Positions 51,072 through 60,121 of a stretch of DNA of 64,000 bases are shown here, one piece after another. Made by a program: the position numbers and the translations under genes. The stretch covers positions 1 through 64,000 of the forward strand of contig DATMZR010000013.1 in assembly GCA_035573435.1 (NCBI GenBank), read 5' to 3'. The number at the start of each line of letters is the position of its first letter. Position 1 is the stretch's first letter. The notes beneath the pieces are model-generated. The model was not told where the DNA came from. It ran no database searches and worked only from the letters and a program-made list of their open reading frames with translations. The DNA comes from Solirubrobacterales bacterium. Lineage in GTDB: Bacteria; Actinomycetota; Thermoleophilia; Solirubrobacterales; 70-9.

Positions 51072-51610
51072 CCGAGCCGCTCCCGCCCGATCTGAACGCC
51101 GAGCCGATTCTCGACATCCTTCGGCGCCACGCTGTGGACTTCGTGGTCATCGGTGGAATCGCGGGGATCGCTCATGGATCGTCCTACCCCACCTACGACC
51201 TCGATGTGGCGTACTCCCGTGAGTCCTCGAACCTCGAACGGCTGGCGGCCGCCCTCAGGGAGCTGGGGGCTCGTCTTAGGACCCCAGGAGACGAGAAGGA
51301 CCTTCCCCTCCAGCTCGACGCTCGCAGCCTCGAGAACGGTGGGAACTTCACCTTCCTAACCCGATTCGGGTCCTTCGACGTGCTCGCCGATCCCGGCGGC
51401 ATTCGCTCCTATGAGGAGCTACGCGCCACAGCGCAGGACGTCGTTCTCGACGGCATACCCGTGAAGGTCGCCTCGCTCGACCACCTGATCGCGATGAAGC
51501 GGAAGGCAGCACGGTCTAAGGACAAGATCATGCTGGAGGAGTACATAACCCTCGCTGACGAGCAGCGCAGGATCGACGATCCTAGAGGAGATTCTCGAGC
51601 CCCACGGTGA
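51068..51610 (+). CDS. Nucleotidyltransferase-fold protein (AbiEii/DUF6036-like), putative toxin partner
   Basis: 180 residues, GTG start. The N-terminal part VDFVVIGGIAGIAHGSSYPTYDLDVAYS carries a Gly-Gly/Gly-Ser loop and the DxD metal pair of nucleotidyltransferases; VKVASLDHLIAMKRKAARSKD and a following helix match AbiEii/DUF6036-type proteins. Gene order, HTH regulator then nucleotidyltransferase, is like type IV AbiE toxin-antitoxin pairs. Its 3' end overlaps the 3' end of dapB by 29 bases on the opposite strand. Toxicity is inference. Confidence 0.82.
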   Translation: MTEPLPPDLNAEPILDILRRHAVDFVVIGGIAGIAHGSSYPTYDLDVAYSRESSNLERLAAALRELGARLRTPGDEKDLPLQLDARSLENGGNFTFLTRFGSFDVLADPGGIRSYEELRATAQDVVLDGIPVKVASLDHLIAMKRKAARSKDKIMLEEYITLADEQRRIDDPRGDSRAPR

Positions 51611-52262
51611 ACGGGTCCGGCAGGTCGGCGACCCTTCGCACGGCGAGCAGGACACCGGGCATGAACGACCTGCGGTCCGTCGAATCGTGGCGGATCGACA
51701 GGGTCTGGCCCTCGCCGCCGAAGATCACCTCCTGGTGCGCAACCAGGCCGGGAAGGCGCACCGAATGGATCGGTTCATGGACGTTTCCGCCAGCCTCGCG
51801 GACCAGGTCGGCAGTGCGCTTGGCGGTCCCCGAGGGAGCGTCGAGCTTGTCCTCGTGGTGGAGCTCGACGATCTCGCACTCGGTCATGTGCGGGGCCGCC
51901 TGACGCGCCATCTGCATCATGAGCACGGCACCGATCGCGAAGTTGGGTGCAACGAAGACCCGCGCGCGCTTGCCATCCTGGGCCGCCGCCTGCGCATCGC
52001 CTTGAGCGGCCTCGACGTCGAACCCGGTGGTGCCGACGACCGCATGGACGTCGGCCCCGAGGCATTCGCGGACATTCCCGCCGGCCGCTTCGGGCGTCGT
52101 GAAGTCGACCAGCACGTCCGCCCCGCCCAGCACCGCCGAAACCGGTACGTCGAGGGTGGGATCCGCGCGCCCGGCCAGCTCCAGATCGTCGGCCGCCTCC
52201 ACGGCCTCGCAGACGGCGGCGCCCATTCGCCCGGCGGCCCCGGCCACCGCGACTTTGATCAT
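51582..52262 (-). CDS. dapB: 4-hydroxy-tetrahydrodipicolinate reductase
   Basis: NAD(P)H-dependent reductase, second step of the diaminopimelate pathway. 226 residues, slightly short for the family because the loop after the first strands is trimmed. N-terminal VAVAGAAGRMGAAVCEAV, VDFTTPEA, VGTTGF and the catalytic ELHHEDKLDAPSGTAKRTADLV are intact. The stop region overlaps the convergent nucleotidyltransferase gene. The start overlaps the M16 peptidase stop by 4 bases. Confidence 0.96.
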   Translation of the reverse strand: MIKVAVAGAAGRMGAAVCEAVEAADDLELAGRADPTLDVPVSAVLGGADVLVDFTTPEAAGGNVRECLGADVHAVVGTTGFDVEAAQGDAQAAAQDGKRARVFVAPNFAIGAVLMMQMARQAAPHMTECEIVELHHEDKLDAPSGTAKRTADLVREAGGNVHEPIHSVRLPGLVAHQEVIFGGEGQTLSIRHDSTDRRSFMPGVLLAVRRVADLPDPFTVGLENLL

Positions 52263-53578
52263 GCTTTCGAAGAGGTGGCGAGCTCCTCGCTAACCGCGGC
52301 CGCCGCTTCCCGAAAGTGCTCCTCGTCCGGGCCGATGCAGGCGGTGGAGAACCGCTCCGGGTCATACAGCTCGGTGGCCAACCCGGCGACATCCTCGGCG
52401 CTGACCTGCCCAATGCGCGCGAGCATCTCGTCGAGCGAGAGCAATGGGATGCCAAACAGAATCGAACGGGCAAGACGCGACATGCGCGCCCCGGTCGCCT
52501 CGAGCCCGAGCACCAGCCGGCCCTTCACATGCTCCTTGGCTCGCTCCAGCTCCTCGGCACTGACGCCGTGGTCGCGAAGCGTGGAGAGCTCGCGGCCGAT
52601 GATCGAACACGCTTCTCGGACGTTCTCCCCGCGGGTGCCGACGTACATCGCGACCATCCCGCCGTCGACGTACTGCTCGCTGTAGGAGCCGACCGAGTAG
52701 GCAAGTCCACGCTTCTCGCGCACCTCCCGAAACAGGCGCGACGAAGTGGAGCCGCCAAAGATCGCGTCCAGGACCCCCAGCGTGAAGCGTCTCTCGTCTG
52801 CGCGTGAGATCCCCGGTCCACCGAAGCAGATGTGGTACTGCTCGGTCTCTTTGACCTGGAACGCGAAGCGCGGCGCCTCCTCATACTCGGCCTTCTCCGG
52901 AACGCCGTTTCGCTCGCCGGCAGGCGGCCTGAGCCGGCGTTGCGCCAGCTCGACGATCCGCTCGTGCTCGAGATGTCCGGCCGCAGCGACCACCAGGTTC
53001 GGTCCGGTGTAGCGGGAGCCGTGGTAGGACATGATCTCGGCGACCGGGATCGAGCCGATGACCTCGGCGTCGCCAAGCACGCGCCGCCCCAGGGGATGGT
53101 CGCCGTGGACGGCAGCTGCGAGCACGTCGTGCACCCGCTCCTGGGGCTCGTCGTCGTACATCGCGATCTCCTCCAGCACGACCTGGCGCTCAGAATCCAC
53201 CTCGTCCTCGGGCAGCGCGGGACGAAGCAGCATCTCCGCGAGCAGGTCGAACGCCTGCTCTGTGTGCTCGTCCAACAGCCGTGCATGCAGCTGTGTCGAC
53301 TCCTTGCTGGTGGCTGCGTTGGTGGCCGCCCCCATGCCGTCGAACAGCTCGGAGATCTCGATCGCCGAGTGCCGCTCGGTCCCTTTGAACAGCAGGTGCT
53401 CGAGGAAGTGCGAGACGCCCGCCTGTGTGGGAGCTTCGTCGCGGGAGCCCGTCCGGACCCAGAAGCCGAGCGCGACCGAGCGGACGGACGGGACAACCTC
53501 GGTGACCACCTGCAGCCCGCCGGGCAGCTCCGTGTGGGAGACGCCCTCCGGCAGCGGCGGGGTGCCTGCTTCAGACAA
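52259..53578 (-). CDS. M16 family zinc peptidase (processing-peptidase-like)
   Basis: 439 residues, TTG start. The inverted zinc motif HFLEHLLFKGT (HxxEH) is followed by the downstream glutamate in EEIAMYDDEPQERVHD; ATNAATSKESTQLHARLL and the C-terminal RLFREVREKRGLAYSVGS are typical of the mitochondrial-processing-peptidase-like group. In Gram-positives this gene habitually follows pnp, as here (29 bases). The substrate is unknown. Confidence 0.95.
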   Translation of the reverse strand: MSEAGTPPLPEGVSHTELPGGLQVVTEVVPSVRSVALGFWVRTGSRDEAPTQAGVSHFLEHLLFKGTERHSAIEISELFDGMGAATNAATSKESTQLHARLLDEHTEQAFDLLAEMLLRPALPEDEVDSERQVVLEEIAMYDDEPQERVHDVLAAAVHGDHPLGRRVLGDAEVIGSIPVAEIMSYHGSRYTGPNLVVAAAGHLEHERIVELAQRRLRPPAGERNGVPEKAEYEEAPRFAFQVKETEQYHICFGGPGISRADERRFTLGVLDAIFGGSTSSRLFREVREKRGLAYSVGSYSEQYVDGGMVAMYVGTRGENVREACSIIGRELSTLRDHGVSAEELERAKEHVKGRLVLGLEATGARMSRLARSILFGIPLLSLDEMLARIGQVSAEDVAGLATELYDPERFSTACIGPDEEHFREAAAAVSEELATSSKA

Positions 53579-53607
53579 GGGACCCGGTGCGGGGCGGAGT
53601 GCCCAAT

Positions 53608-55857
53608 TTAGGTCCGTCTACGGCGTCCGCCGCCCCCCCCGCGCCCACCATCCAGGCGCTCACGGTTCCGCCGGCCGCCGCCATTGCCGCCCCCGCGTGG
53701 GCCGGAGTCGCCCGTCCCCACGCTGGTCAGCTCGTCGGGCGACTTGCCCTCGACCGCTGGATCGTTGGAGAGCCGCAGGCCGATGCGTCCACGCTCGCGG
53801 TCCACCTCGACGACCGTGACGTCGAGCTCGTCGCCCTGCTTGAGCACGTCCTCGACAGCGCTGACGCGCTCGCCGGGCTTCACGTTGGAGATGTGCAGCA
53901 GGCCGTCGGTCCCCTTGGTGAGCTCGACGAAGGCCCCGAAGGCGGTCGTCTTGACGACCTTGCCGGTGAACCTGTCGCCGATCTCAGCCTCCTTGGTCAT
54001 CGCCTCGATGCGCGCGATGCACGCATCGACCAGGGCGCCGTTCGGCGCATATACCTGCACCGTGCCGTCGTCCTCGACGTTGATGTCGGCCTCGAACTCC
54101 TCCGACAGGGCCCGGATCGTCTCGCCCCCCTTTCCAATCAGAGCGCCGATCTTCTCCGGATCGATCTTGATCTGCTCGATCCGCGGCGCGAACTGCGAGA
54201 GCTCCTCGCGCGGCCCCGGGATCGTCTGCTTCATGGCCTCGAGGATGAACAGGCGGCCCTGGCGAGCCTGCTCCAGGGCATCGCGCAGGATGTCGAAGGT
54301 GACCCCGGAGATCTTGATGTCCATCTGAAGGGCAGTGATCCCCTCGGCGGTGCCGGCGACCTTGAAGTCCATGTCGCCCAAGTGGTCCTCGACCCCCGCG
54401 ATGTCGGTGAGCACCACGTGGTCGTCGCCTTCCTTGATCAGCCCCATCGCCACCCCGGCCACGGGACTCGACACCGGCACGCCGGCGGCCATCAGCGCCA
54501 TCGACGAGGCACACACCGAGCCCATCGATGAGGACCCGTTCGACTCCAGCGTTTCCGAGACGACCCGGACCACATAGGGAAAATCGTCCGTGCTCGGGAC
54601 GGTCGGCACCAGGGCCCGCTCGGCGAGCGCGCCGTGGCCGATGTCCCGGCGCTTGGGGCCTCGCATGAAGCCGACCTCCCCGACCGAGAATGGCGGGAAG
54701 TTGTAGTGGTGCCAGAAGGTCTTGGACTCGACCAGGCTGAGGTTGTCGACCCGCATGTCCATGCGGCTCGTTCCCAGCGCCACGTTGGAGAGGATCTGGG
54801 TCTCGCCGCGAGTGAAGAGCGCCGAGCCGTGCACGCGCGGTGAGACGTCGACCTCGCATTCGATCGGCCGGATCTCGTCCTCGGCCCGTCCGTCGGGCCG
54901 CTTCTTCTCGACCGCGATCCGCCGGCGGATCATCTCCTTTTCGAGTGCGTCGAATGCGCGCGAGACCTCAGCGCGCTGCTCCGGCTCAGCGTCCTCGCCG
55001 TCGCCGGCGCCCGCATATTGCTCGGTTACCTGCTCCTCGACCGCCTTGGCGGCATCCTGTCGGGCCAGCTTCTCGGGGATTTGGGTCGCCTCGTCGAGCT
55101 TCGCCCCGTGCGAGGAGCGGATCCGCTCCACCAGGTCCGCGTCGATCTTCGGCTCCTCCACCTCGAGCTTCTCCTTGCCCGCCTTGGCCCGCAACTCCTC
55201 GATGCTCGCGCAGATCTTCTTGATCTCCTCGTGGGCGATGTCCAGGGCGTCCAGGACCTCGGCCTCCGTGACGCCGTTCGCTCCGCACTCCACCATCAGG
55301 ATCGCCTCGCTCGACCCGGAAACGACCAGGTCCATCTCCAGATCGTCCGCGTTCTCCTCAGCCGGGTTGAGCACGAAATCGCCGTGCAACTTGCCGATCC
55401 GCACCGCACCGACGTGGGTGGGCACCGGGATCTGCGAGACGGCCACCGCCGCCGAGGCGCCGTTCATCGCCAGGATGTCGTAGCTGTGCTCGAATTCCAC
55501 CGACAGGGGCTGGCAGACGATCTGGGTCTCGTAGTGCCAGCCCTTCGGGAACAGCGGTCGGAGCGGCCGATCGATCATCCGGGCCGTCAGGGTCGCCCGC
55601 TCCCCGGCCCTGCCCTCACGCCGAAAGAAGGATCCGGGAATCTTCCCGGCCGCGTAGTGGCGCTCCTCGACGTCGACCGTCAGCGGCAAGAAGTCGACGT
55701 CGCGCAGGTTGCCGGCCGTCGCCGTACAGAGGACCATCGTGTCCCCGGAGCGGACCACAACCGCTCCGCCCGCCTGGCGGGCGAGCTTGCCGGTCTCGAA
55801 GGAGATCTCCTCGCCGCCGACCTCCACCGAGACGCGGCTCACGTCAAACAGGCTCAT
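53608..55857 (-). CDS. pnp: Polyribonucleotide nucleotidyltransferase
   Basis: 3'-5' phosphorolytic exoribonuclease. 749 residues. Two RNase PH domains (GKLARQAGGAVVVRSGD near the N-terminus; HGSALFTRGETQILSNVALGT, GSSSMGSVCASSMALMAAGVP in the second), then KH (KIGALIGKGGETIRAL) and S1 (IGDRFTGKVVKTTAFGAFVELTKGTDGLLHIS) domains. The tail is Gly/Arg-rich, a possible RNA-binding extension. GGAGGG lies 10 bases before ATG 55857 with a hairpin directly upstream. Confidence 0.97.
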   Translation of the reverse strand: MSLFDVSRVSVEVGGEEISFETGKLARQAGGAVVVRSGDTMVLCTATAGNLRDVDFLPLTVDVEERHYAAGKIPGSFFRREGRAGERATLTARMIDRPLRPLFPKGWHYETQIVCQPLSVEFEHSYDILAMNGASAAVAVSQIPVPTHVGAVRIGKLHGDFVLNPAEENADDLEMDLVVSGSSEAILMVECGANGVTEAEVLDALDIAHEEIKKICASIEELRAKAGKEKLEVEEPKIDADLVERIRSSHGAKLDEATQIPEKLARQDAAKAVEEQVTEQYAGAGDGEDAEPEQRAEVSRAFDALEKEMIRRRIAVEKKRPDGRAEDEIRPIECEVDVSPRVHGSALFTRGETQILSNVALGTSRMDMRVDNLSLVESKTFWHHYNFPPFSVGEVGFMRGPKRRDIGHGALAERALVPTVPSTDDFPYVVRVVSETLESNGSSSMGSVCASSMALMAAGVPVSSPVAGVAMGLIKEGDDHVVLTDIAGVEDHLGDMDFKVAGTAEGITALQMDIKISGVTFDILRDALEQARQGRLFILEAMKQTIPGPREELSQFAPRIEQIKIDPEKIGALIGKGGETIRALSEEFEADINVEDDGTVQVYAPNGALVDACIARIEAMTKEAEIGDRFTGKVVKTTAFGAFVELTKGTDGLLHISNVKPGERVSAVEDVLKQGDELDVTVVEVDRERGRIGLRLSNDPAVEGKSPDELTSVGTGDSGPRGGGNGGGRRNRERLDGGRGGGGGRRRRT

Positions 55858-55873
55858 CTTGTCTTTTCCCTCC

Positions 55874-55892
55874 GGCCGTCCGGTTGACGGCC
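55874..55892 (-). promoter_or_regulatory. Hairpin in the pnp leader next to the ribosome-binding site
   Basis: A perfect 7-bp stem (GGCCGTC/GACGGCC, 5-base loop) ends right at the GGAGGG ribosome-binding site of pnp. In E. coli a leader stem is the target of PNPase autoregulation; a similar role here is inference. Confidence 0.45.
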
Positions 55893-55969
55893 AATCTTCG
55901 CTCAGAACTCTCGTTCTCTAACGGCGTCGATCTTACAGAGAGCCGTTTGGAATGCCCCGTGGGCGGGCC

Positions 55970-56479
55970 TCAGCCCAGCCCGCTGAGTGATTCCGCGATG
56001 TCGCCCTCGACGGGGTGGCCGCCGACGAAGGCCGCCGGCGTCCCGGCGATCCCGGCCCGGATCCCGCTCTCGAAGGCGCGACGGACGCGCTCGGCTACCG
56101 GCTCGGAGCGGCGGTCGCGGTCAAAGAGCTCCAGGTCGAGGGCGAGATCCTCGGCGCGCGCCCACAGATGCGGATCGTCCTGGTGAGGCTGATCGGTGAG
56201 CAGCGAGTCCCACATCTCCACGAAGCGCCCCTGGAGACCGGCTGCCTCCACGGCGGCGTGGAGCGCGGGGGCGCGGGGATGCTTGGAGGCGATCGGAAAG
56301 TGGCGAAGCGCCAGCCGGAGTGGCAGCTCGCGTATCCGAATCCAGGCGAGGGCGCACCGGGGACAGGCCAGGTCGAGGTAGACGATCGCCTCCGGCCCCC
56401 GGCCTCGGACATGGTCGTCGGGGCCGACGGGCGGAAGCGGTTGGCTTGTGAGTTCGCGCACCGAAAGCAAGGTAGCCAT
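55970..56479 (-). CDS. DsbA-like thioredoxin-fold protein
   Basis: 169 residues from ATG 56479. The CPRC dithiol motif is in VYLDLACPRCALAW (Cys39, Cys42), and the cis-proline loop is IAGTPAAFVGGHPVEG near the end, with a helical insertion between, as in DsbA/FrnE-type oxidoreductases. The N-terminal LPPVGPDDHVRG resembles the thioredoxin-like domain fused to some NhaA antiporters. No signal peptide is visible, so it is probably cytosolic. It lies between pnp and a peroxiredoxin gene. Confidence 0.86.
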   Translation of the reverse strand: MATLLSVRELTSQPLPPVGPDDHVRGRGPEAIVYLDLACPRCALAWIRIRELPLRLALRHFPIASKHPRAPALHAAVEAAGLQGRFVEMWDSLLTDQPHQDDPHLWARAEDLALDLELFDRDRRSEPVAERVRRAFESGIRAGIAGTPAAFVGGHPVEGDIAESLSGLG

Positions 56480-56556
56480 AAGCGCCAAATCGGTTCGAGA
56501 GTGGAATTGGGGCCCGTATGTGTCCCCAACTCTCCACTCGACCGGGGGAGCCGGGC

Positions 56557-57015
56557 TTAGCCCGCCGACTCCAGGGCGTCAAAGATTAGGTTGGCCCCGG
56601 GGATCTCGAGCGGCGTGGGCGACTCGTGCACCCAGGCGACCAGTCCCTCCTCATCGACGAGCACGAGCGAGCGATTGCCGTGGCCAACCTCGTCCAGGAA
56701 GGCGCCGTAGCTGCGAGTCACAGCGCCCTTGGGCTCAAAGTCGGCTAACAGCGGGATGGTGATGCCGAGCTTCTCCCGGAACGCCCGGTGCGCCCATGCG
56801 GAGTCGACGCTGATCCCGACCAGGCTCGTGCCCCGTTCCTCGATCTGCTCCAGAACCTCCTGATACAGGGAGAGCTGGTCGGTGCACACCGGGCTGAAGT
56901 CCAGGGGATAGAAGACCAGCATGACCTTCCGGCCCCGGAAGTCCGCCAGGCTGACCTCCTTGCCCTCGTGGTTCCGTAGCGAGAACTCGGGCGCCGGCGA
57001 CCCGGGCTTGATCAT
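56557..57015 (-). CDS. Peroxiredoxin, AhpE-like
   Basis: 152 residues from ATG 57015. The peroxidatic cysteine is Cys44 in DFSPVCTDQLSLYQ; the position five residues later is Leu, so it lacks the BCP-type resolving cysteine and resembles one-cysteine AhpE enzymes. VSVD-type GISVDSAWAHRAFREKLGI and LLADFEPKGAVTRSYG are family features. Together with the DsbA-like gene it is inserted between rpsO and pnp, which are neighbours in most bacteria. Confidence 0.92.
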   Translation of the reverse strand: MIKPGSPAPEFSLRNHEGKEVSLADFRGRKVMLVFYPLDFSPVCTDQLSLYQEVLEQIEERGTSLVGISVDSAWAHRAFREKLGITIPLLADFEPKGAVTRSYGAFLDEVGHGNRSLVLVDEEGLVAWVHESPTPLEIPGANLIFDALESAG

Positions 57016-57042
57016 CAAACGCCACCAGCCTGTTGCCTCGCC

Positions 57043-57083
57043 AGGGGGACTCCGCCCCCTCGACGCCGCGTTCCTGCGGCGTC
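57043..57083 (-). terminator. Two tandem hairpins after rpsO
   Basis: On the minus strand an 8-bp stem (57062-57069 with 57076-57083, 6-base loop) is followed by a 6-bp stem (57043-57048 with 57055-57060). No U-tract follows, so they may act as RNA-processing or 3'-end-protecting structures rather than a classical terminator. Confidence 0.45.
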
Positions 57084-57104
57084 TCCCCCGCTCGGCGCCA
57101 ACAC

Positions 57105-57374
57105 CTATCGGCGCAGGCCGAGGTCGGCCACGACCTTGCGGTAACGCTCCAGGTCCGAGCTCTCCAGGTACCTGAGCAGCCGCCGCCGCTTGCCGACCAT
57201 CATCAGCAGCCCGCGGCGCGAGTGGTGATCCTTACGATGCTCGCGCAGATGCTCGGTCAGGTGGTTGATGCGCTCCGTGAGCAGGGCCACCTGAACCTCA
57301 GCCGAGCCGGTATCACCGGACTCGCGTCCGAACTTGCCGATCAGCTCCTGTTTGCGGTCCTTGGTCAGCGGCAT
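57105..57374 (-). CDS. rpsO: Small ribosomal subunit protein uS15
   Basis: 89 residues, standard length. The whole protein is recognisable: [50 protein letters not shown] and [16 protein letters not shown]. It binds the 16S rRNA central domain and is an early assembly protein. Its ATG overlaps the last base of the ribF stop codon. Confidence 0.98.
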   Translation of the reverse strand: MPLTKDRKQELIGKFGRESGDTGSAEVQVALLTERINHLTEHLREHRKDHHSRRGLLMMVGKRRRLLRYLESSDLERYRKVVADLGLRR

Positions 57375-58261
57375 CAGGGCGGAGTGAAGCTAGCACAGAG
57401 CTCTCGAGCGACCTCGACGTCACGCTCCATTTGGGCGACCAGCTCCTCCACGCCCCCGAACCGCCTTTCGCCGCGCAGCCGGTTGATGAATGCGATGCGC
57501 AGCGTGTGCCCGTACAGGTCCCCATCGAAGTCGATCAGGTGCGCCTCGACCAACAGCCCGCGTCCACTCTCGAAGGTCGGGCGAACCCCCACGTTCACCG
57601 CCGCCGGCCGGCCGTCGGCAAACGCCGCGTAGACCCCGTGGCCCGGGCAGACCAGGTCGTCGGACGGCACGATGTTGGCCGTCGGGAAGCCGAGCTTGCG
57701 GCCCCTTTCATCCCCCTCGACCACGGTCCCCTCGAGCAGGAAGGGGGCGCCCAGGCACCGCATGGCCGCCTCTACCTCCCCCGCGGCGACCAGGGACCTG
57801 ATCCGCGTCGAGGAGACGATCTCCCCATCCACTTCCACCAAGGGCACGATGCGCGTCTGGAACTCCTGACGCGAGGCAAGCATCTGGGGGTCTCCCCTGG
57901 CCTTGGAGCCGAAGCGGAAGTTCTCCCCCACGGAGACGCGCTCAGCGCCAAGCGCCTCGACCAAAACCCGCGAGCAGAAGTCCTCCGGGGCGATGGACGA
58001 GAACTCGTCGTCGAACGCGATCACGATCAGCTCCTCGACCCCCAGCCCCTCGATGACGTCGCGCTTGATCTCGAAGGGCATGATCAGCTTCGGCGCCGCA
58101 TCGGGGTGGAGCACGCGCACGGGGTGCGGCTCGAACGTCAACGCCGTATCCGCCCGGTCGATCACCTGGCGATGGCCGACGTGGACGCCGTCGAAGACGC
58201 CGATCGCCACGTGTCGGGATCGCGGCTCGGCATCGGCAAGCTGGGTGACCCTGATCTTCAT
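57374..58261 (-). CDS. ribF: Bifunctional riboflavin kinase / FAD synthetase
   Basis: 295 residues. The N-terminal FAD synthetase domain shows [15 protein letters not shown] and [13 protein letters not shown] and [14 protein letters not shown]; the C-terminal flavokinase domain has [22 protein letters not shown] (metal/ATP site) and [28 protein letters not shown]. It makes FMN and FAD from riboflavin. The FAD-synthetase part is a bit short between the first motif and EPHP, where roughly ten residues typical of the family are missing. Confidence 0.96.
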   Translation of the reverse strand: MKIRVTQLADAEPRSRHVAIGVFDGVHVGHRQVIDRADTALTFEPHPVRVLHPDAAPKLIMPFEIKRDVIEGLGVEELIVIAFDDEFSSIAPEDFCSRVLVEALGAERVSVGENFRFGSKARGDPQMLASRQEFQTRIVPLVEVDGEIVSSTRIRSLVAAGEVEAAMRCLGAPFLLEGTVVEGDERGRKLGFPTANIVPSDDLVCPGHGVYAAFADGRPAAVNVGVRPTFESGRGLLVEAHLIDFDGDLYGHTLRIAFINRLRGERRFGGVEELVAQMERDVEVARELCASFTPP

Positions 58262-58296
58262 CGACTCACGCGGCCGCGAAGCCTTTCACGCAAGCG

Positions 58297-59088
58297 CTAT
58301 GCGAGCACGACTTCGGGCCGCAGCGCCGCCCCACGTCGACGGGCGACCGCCAGCAGGCGCCCCTCGCTGGTGAGCCTGAGTGGGCCTTCAGCCTCGCCGG
58401 CGGCGGGCACGGGGGCCCCGTGAGCGACGCGCTTGGCCTCGGTGCCATCGAGGATCCGCTCGGGCAGGAAGGCCAGCGCCGCGCCCGCCCCAAGCGGCTC
58501 GCCGCCCGCGGCCTCCACTCGAAACGGGCCCACGGCGATCCGCCTTAGCTGCTCGCAATACGCATCGCCGAGCGTTTCGATCAGGGTGCGAATGTAGGTG
58601 CCGGTCGAGCACTCGATCTCGAACTCCGCGCTGTCGCCCTCGTGGCGCAACAGCTCGGCGCGGTAGACATCGACCTCGCGCTCCGGGGTTTCCACGCTCT
58701 CACCGCGATGGGCGCGCCGATAGAGCCGCTCGCCCTCCACCTTGACCGCCGAGGTCATCGGCACCCGCTGGCGAATCCGCCCTGTGGGCAGTTCCAGCCG
58801 CTCGGGAATCACGCCCGTCTGGGACAGTTCGCCGTCAGGATCGCCCGTGGTCGACCGCCAGCCGAGCCGCGCCGTCGCCCGGTAGGTCTTACGCAGGGGC
58901 AGGAAATAGCGCTGGAGTCGCGTCGCCCGCCCCAGAAGCACCACCAGGAGCCCCGTGGCGAAGGGGTCCAGCGTTCCGGCGTGTCCCACCCTCTGATCGC
59001 GCTCGCGGCGAACGCGCTCCACCATGTCGTGTGAGGTCGCACCGGCGGGCTTGTCGACGAGCACGATCCCGGCATCCGGCTGCGGCAT
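58297..59088 (-). CDS. truB: tRNA pseudouridine(55) synthase TruB
   Basis: 263 residues from ATG 59088. Makes pseudouridine 55 in the T-loop of tRNAs. VLVDKPAGATSHDMV, the catalytic aspartate in VGHAGTLDPFATGLLVV, PMTSAVKVEGERLYRRAHRG and CSTGTYIRTLIETLG are all present. Four bases separate it from the DHH phosphoesterase stop; a longer in-frame start would overlap that gene and is unlikely. Confidence 0.97.
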   Translation of the reverse strand: MPQPDAGIVLVDKPAGATSHDMVERVRRERDQRVGHAGTLDPFATGLLVVLLGRATRLQRYFLPLRKTYRATARLGWRSTTGDPDGELSQTGVIPERLELPTGRIRQRVPMTSAVKVEGERLYRRAHRGESVETPEREVDVYRAELLRHEGDSAEFEIECSTGTYIRTLIETLGDAYCEQLRRIAVGPFRVEAAGGEPLGAGAALAFLPERILDGTEAKRVAHGAPVPAAGEAEGPLRLTSEGRLLAVARRRGAALRPEVVLA

Positions 59089-59092
59089 CTGG

Positions 59093-60121
59093 CTAGAGCT
59101 GTGCCCTGACCTCGTCACAGAGGAACTTGACCAGCTCGGGGTATTCGAGATCGGTCGAGAAGCCGGCCGCCCGTAGGTGGCCTCCGCCTCCGTGCTTACG
59201 GGCAATCGCCGACACGTCAACCCTGCCCACCGTCGAGCGCAAGCTCACCTTGCGCGCCGCGTGTCCACCGTCAGTCTTGTCCCGGATCATCGCCGCAACC
59301 TCGATCCCCTCGAGCGCGCGCACGTGGTCGATGATCCCCTCGGTGAGTACCTCGCTCGCACCCGTCTCCGCGTAATCGTCAGTCGAGATGTAGGTAGCGG
59401 CCAGGTTGCAGTCCGGAAAGCGCTCGATCCGCTCGATCGCGCGGCCCACCAGGCGCAGCTTCTCGATCGGGACTCGCTCGTACAGGCGCCGGTAGGTGTC
59501 GTGGACGTCCACCCCGGCCTCGATCAGCTCTGCCGCCATCCGGTGGGTGTCCGCGCTCGTGTTCTCGTACATGAAGCGGCCCGTGTCCGTGATCAGCGCC
59601 ACGTAGAGGGCCCCCGCGATCCCCGGGGTGAGCTCGGCGCCCAGCAGCTTCGCCAACTCGAACAGGATCTCCGCCGTGCAGGAGACCTCCGTATCGACCA
59701 GGTTGAGCGTCCCGAAGCGGGTGTTGTCGTGGTGGTGATCGATGTTCAGGATCCTGGCCTCGCCGCGATGCAGGAACCCCACGGGCATGCGGTCGATGTT
59801 TCCGCAGTCGAGGAAGACCAGCGTCCGGTCCACGACGTCCGCCGGCGGCTCGTGAAAGACCTCCTCCAGCGGCAGGAACCGGTATTCGACCGGGAGAGGA
59901 AACTCCTTCGCCGCCAGGAACATCACCGAGTCCTTGCCGAGCTGGGTGAGGATCTGGTGCATGGCGAGCAGCGACCCGAGCGCGTCGCCGTCCGGTCCCT
60001 CGTGGGTCGTCAGTAGGAAGCGATCCGAAGCTCGCAGGTCCTGGGCCACCTCCTCGAGCGATGCGTCCTTGGGCTCCGCCGTCGCGGCGACTGCCTCGGT
60101 CACTTGTCGAGCAGCCTCCAT
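59093..60121 (-). CDS. nrnA: DHH-family phosphoesterase (NrnA-like oligoribonuclease / pAp phosphatase)
   Basis: 342 residues. Metal motifs LLTTHEGPDGDALGSLLAM, FLDCGN, the eponymous NIDHHHDNTRFG and ITDTGRFMYENT, followed by the DHHA1 domain with HGGGGHLRAAGF. NrnA degrades nano-RNAs and dephosphorylates 3'-phosphoadenosine-5'-phosphate. It overlaps the 3' end of rbfA by 22 bases and precedes truB, the order seen in many Gram-positive infB operons. Confidence 0.93.
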   Translation of the reverse strand: MEAARQVTEAVAATAEPKDASLEEVAQDLRASDRFLLTTHEGPDGDALGSLLAMHQILTQLGKDSVMFLAAKEFPLPVEYRFLPLEEVFHEPPADVVDRTLVFLDCGNIDRMPVGFLHRGEARILNIDHHHDNTRFGTLNLVDTEVSCTAEILFELAKLLGAELTPGIAGALYVALITDTGRFMYENTSADTHRMAAELIEAGVDVHDTYRRLYERVPIEKLRLVGRAIERIERFPDCNLAATYISTDDYAETGASEVLTEGIIDHVRALEGIEVAAMIRDKTDGGHAARKVSLRSTVGRVDVSAIARKHGGGGHLRAAGFSTDLEYPELVKFLCDEVRAQL

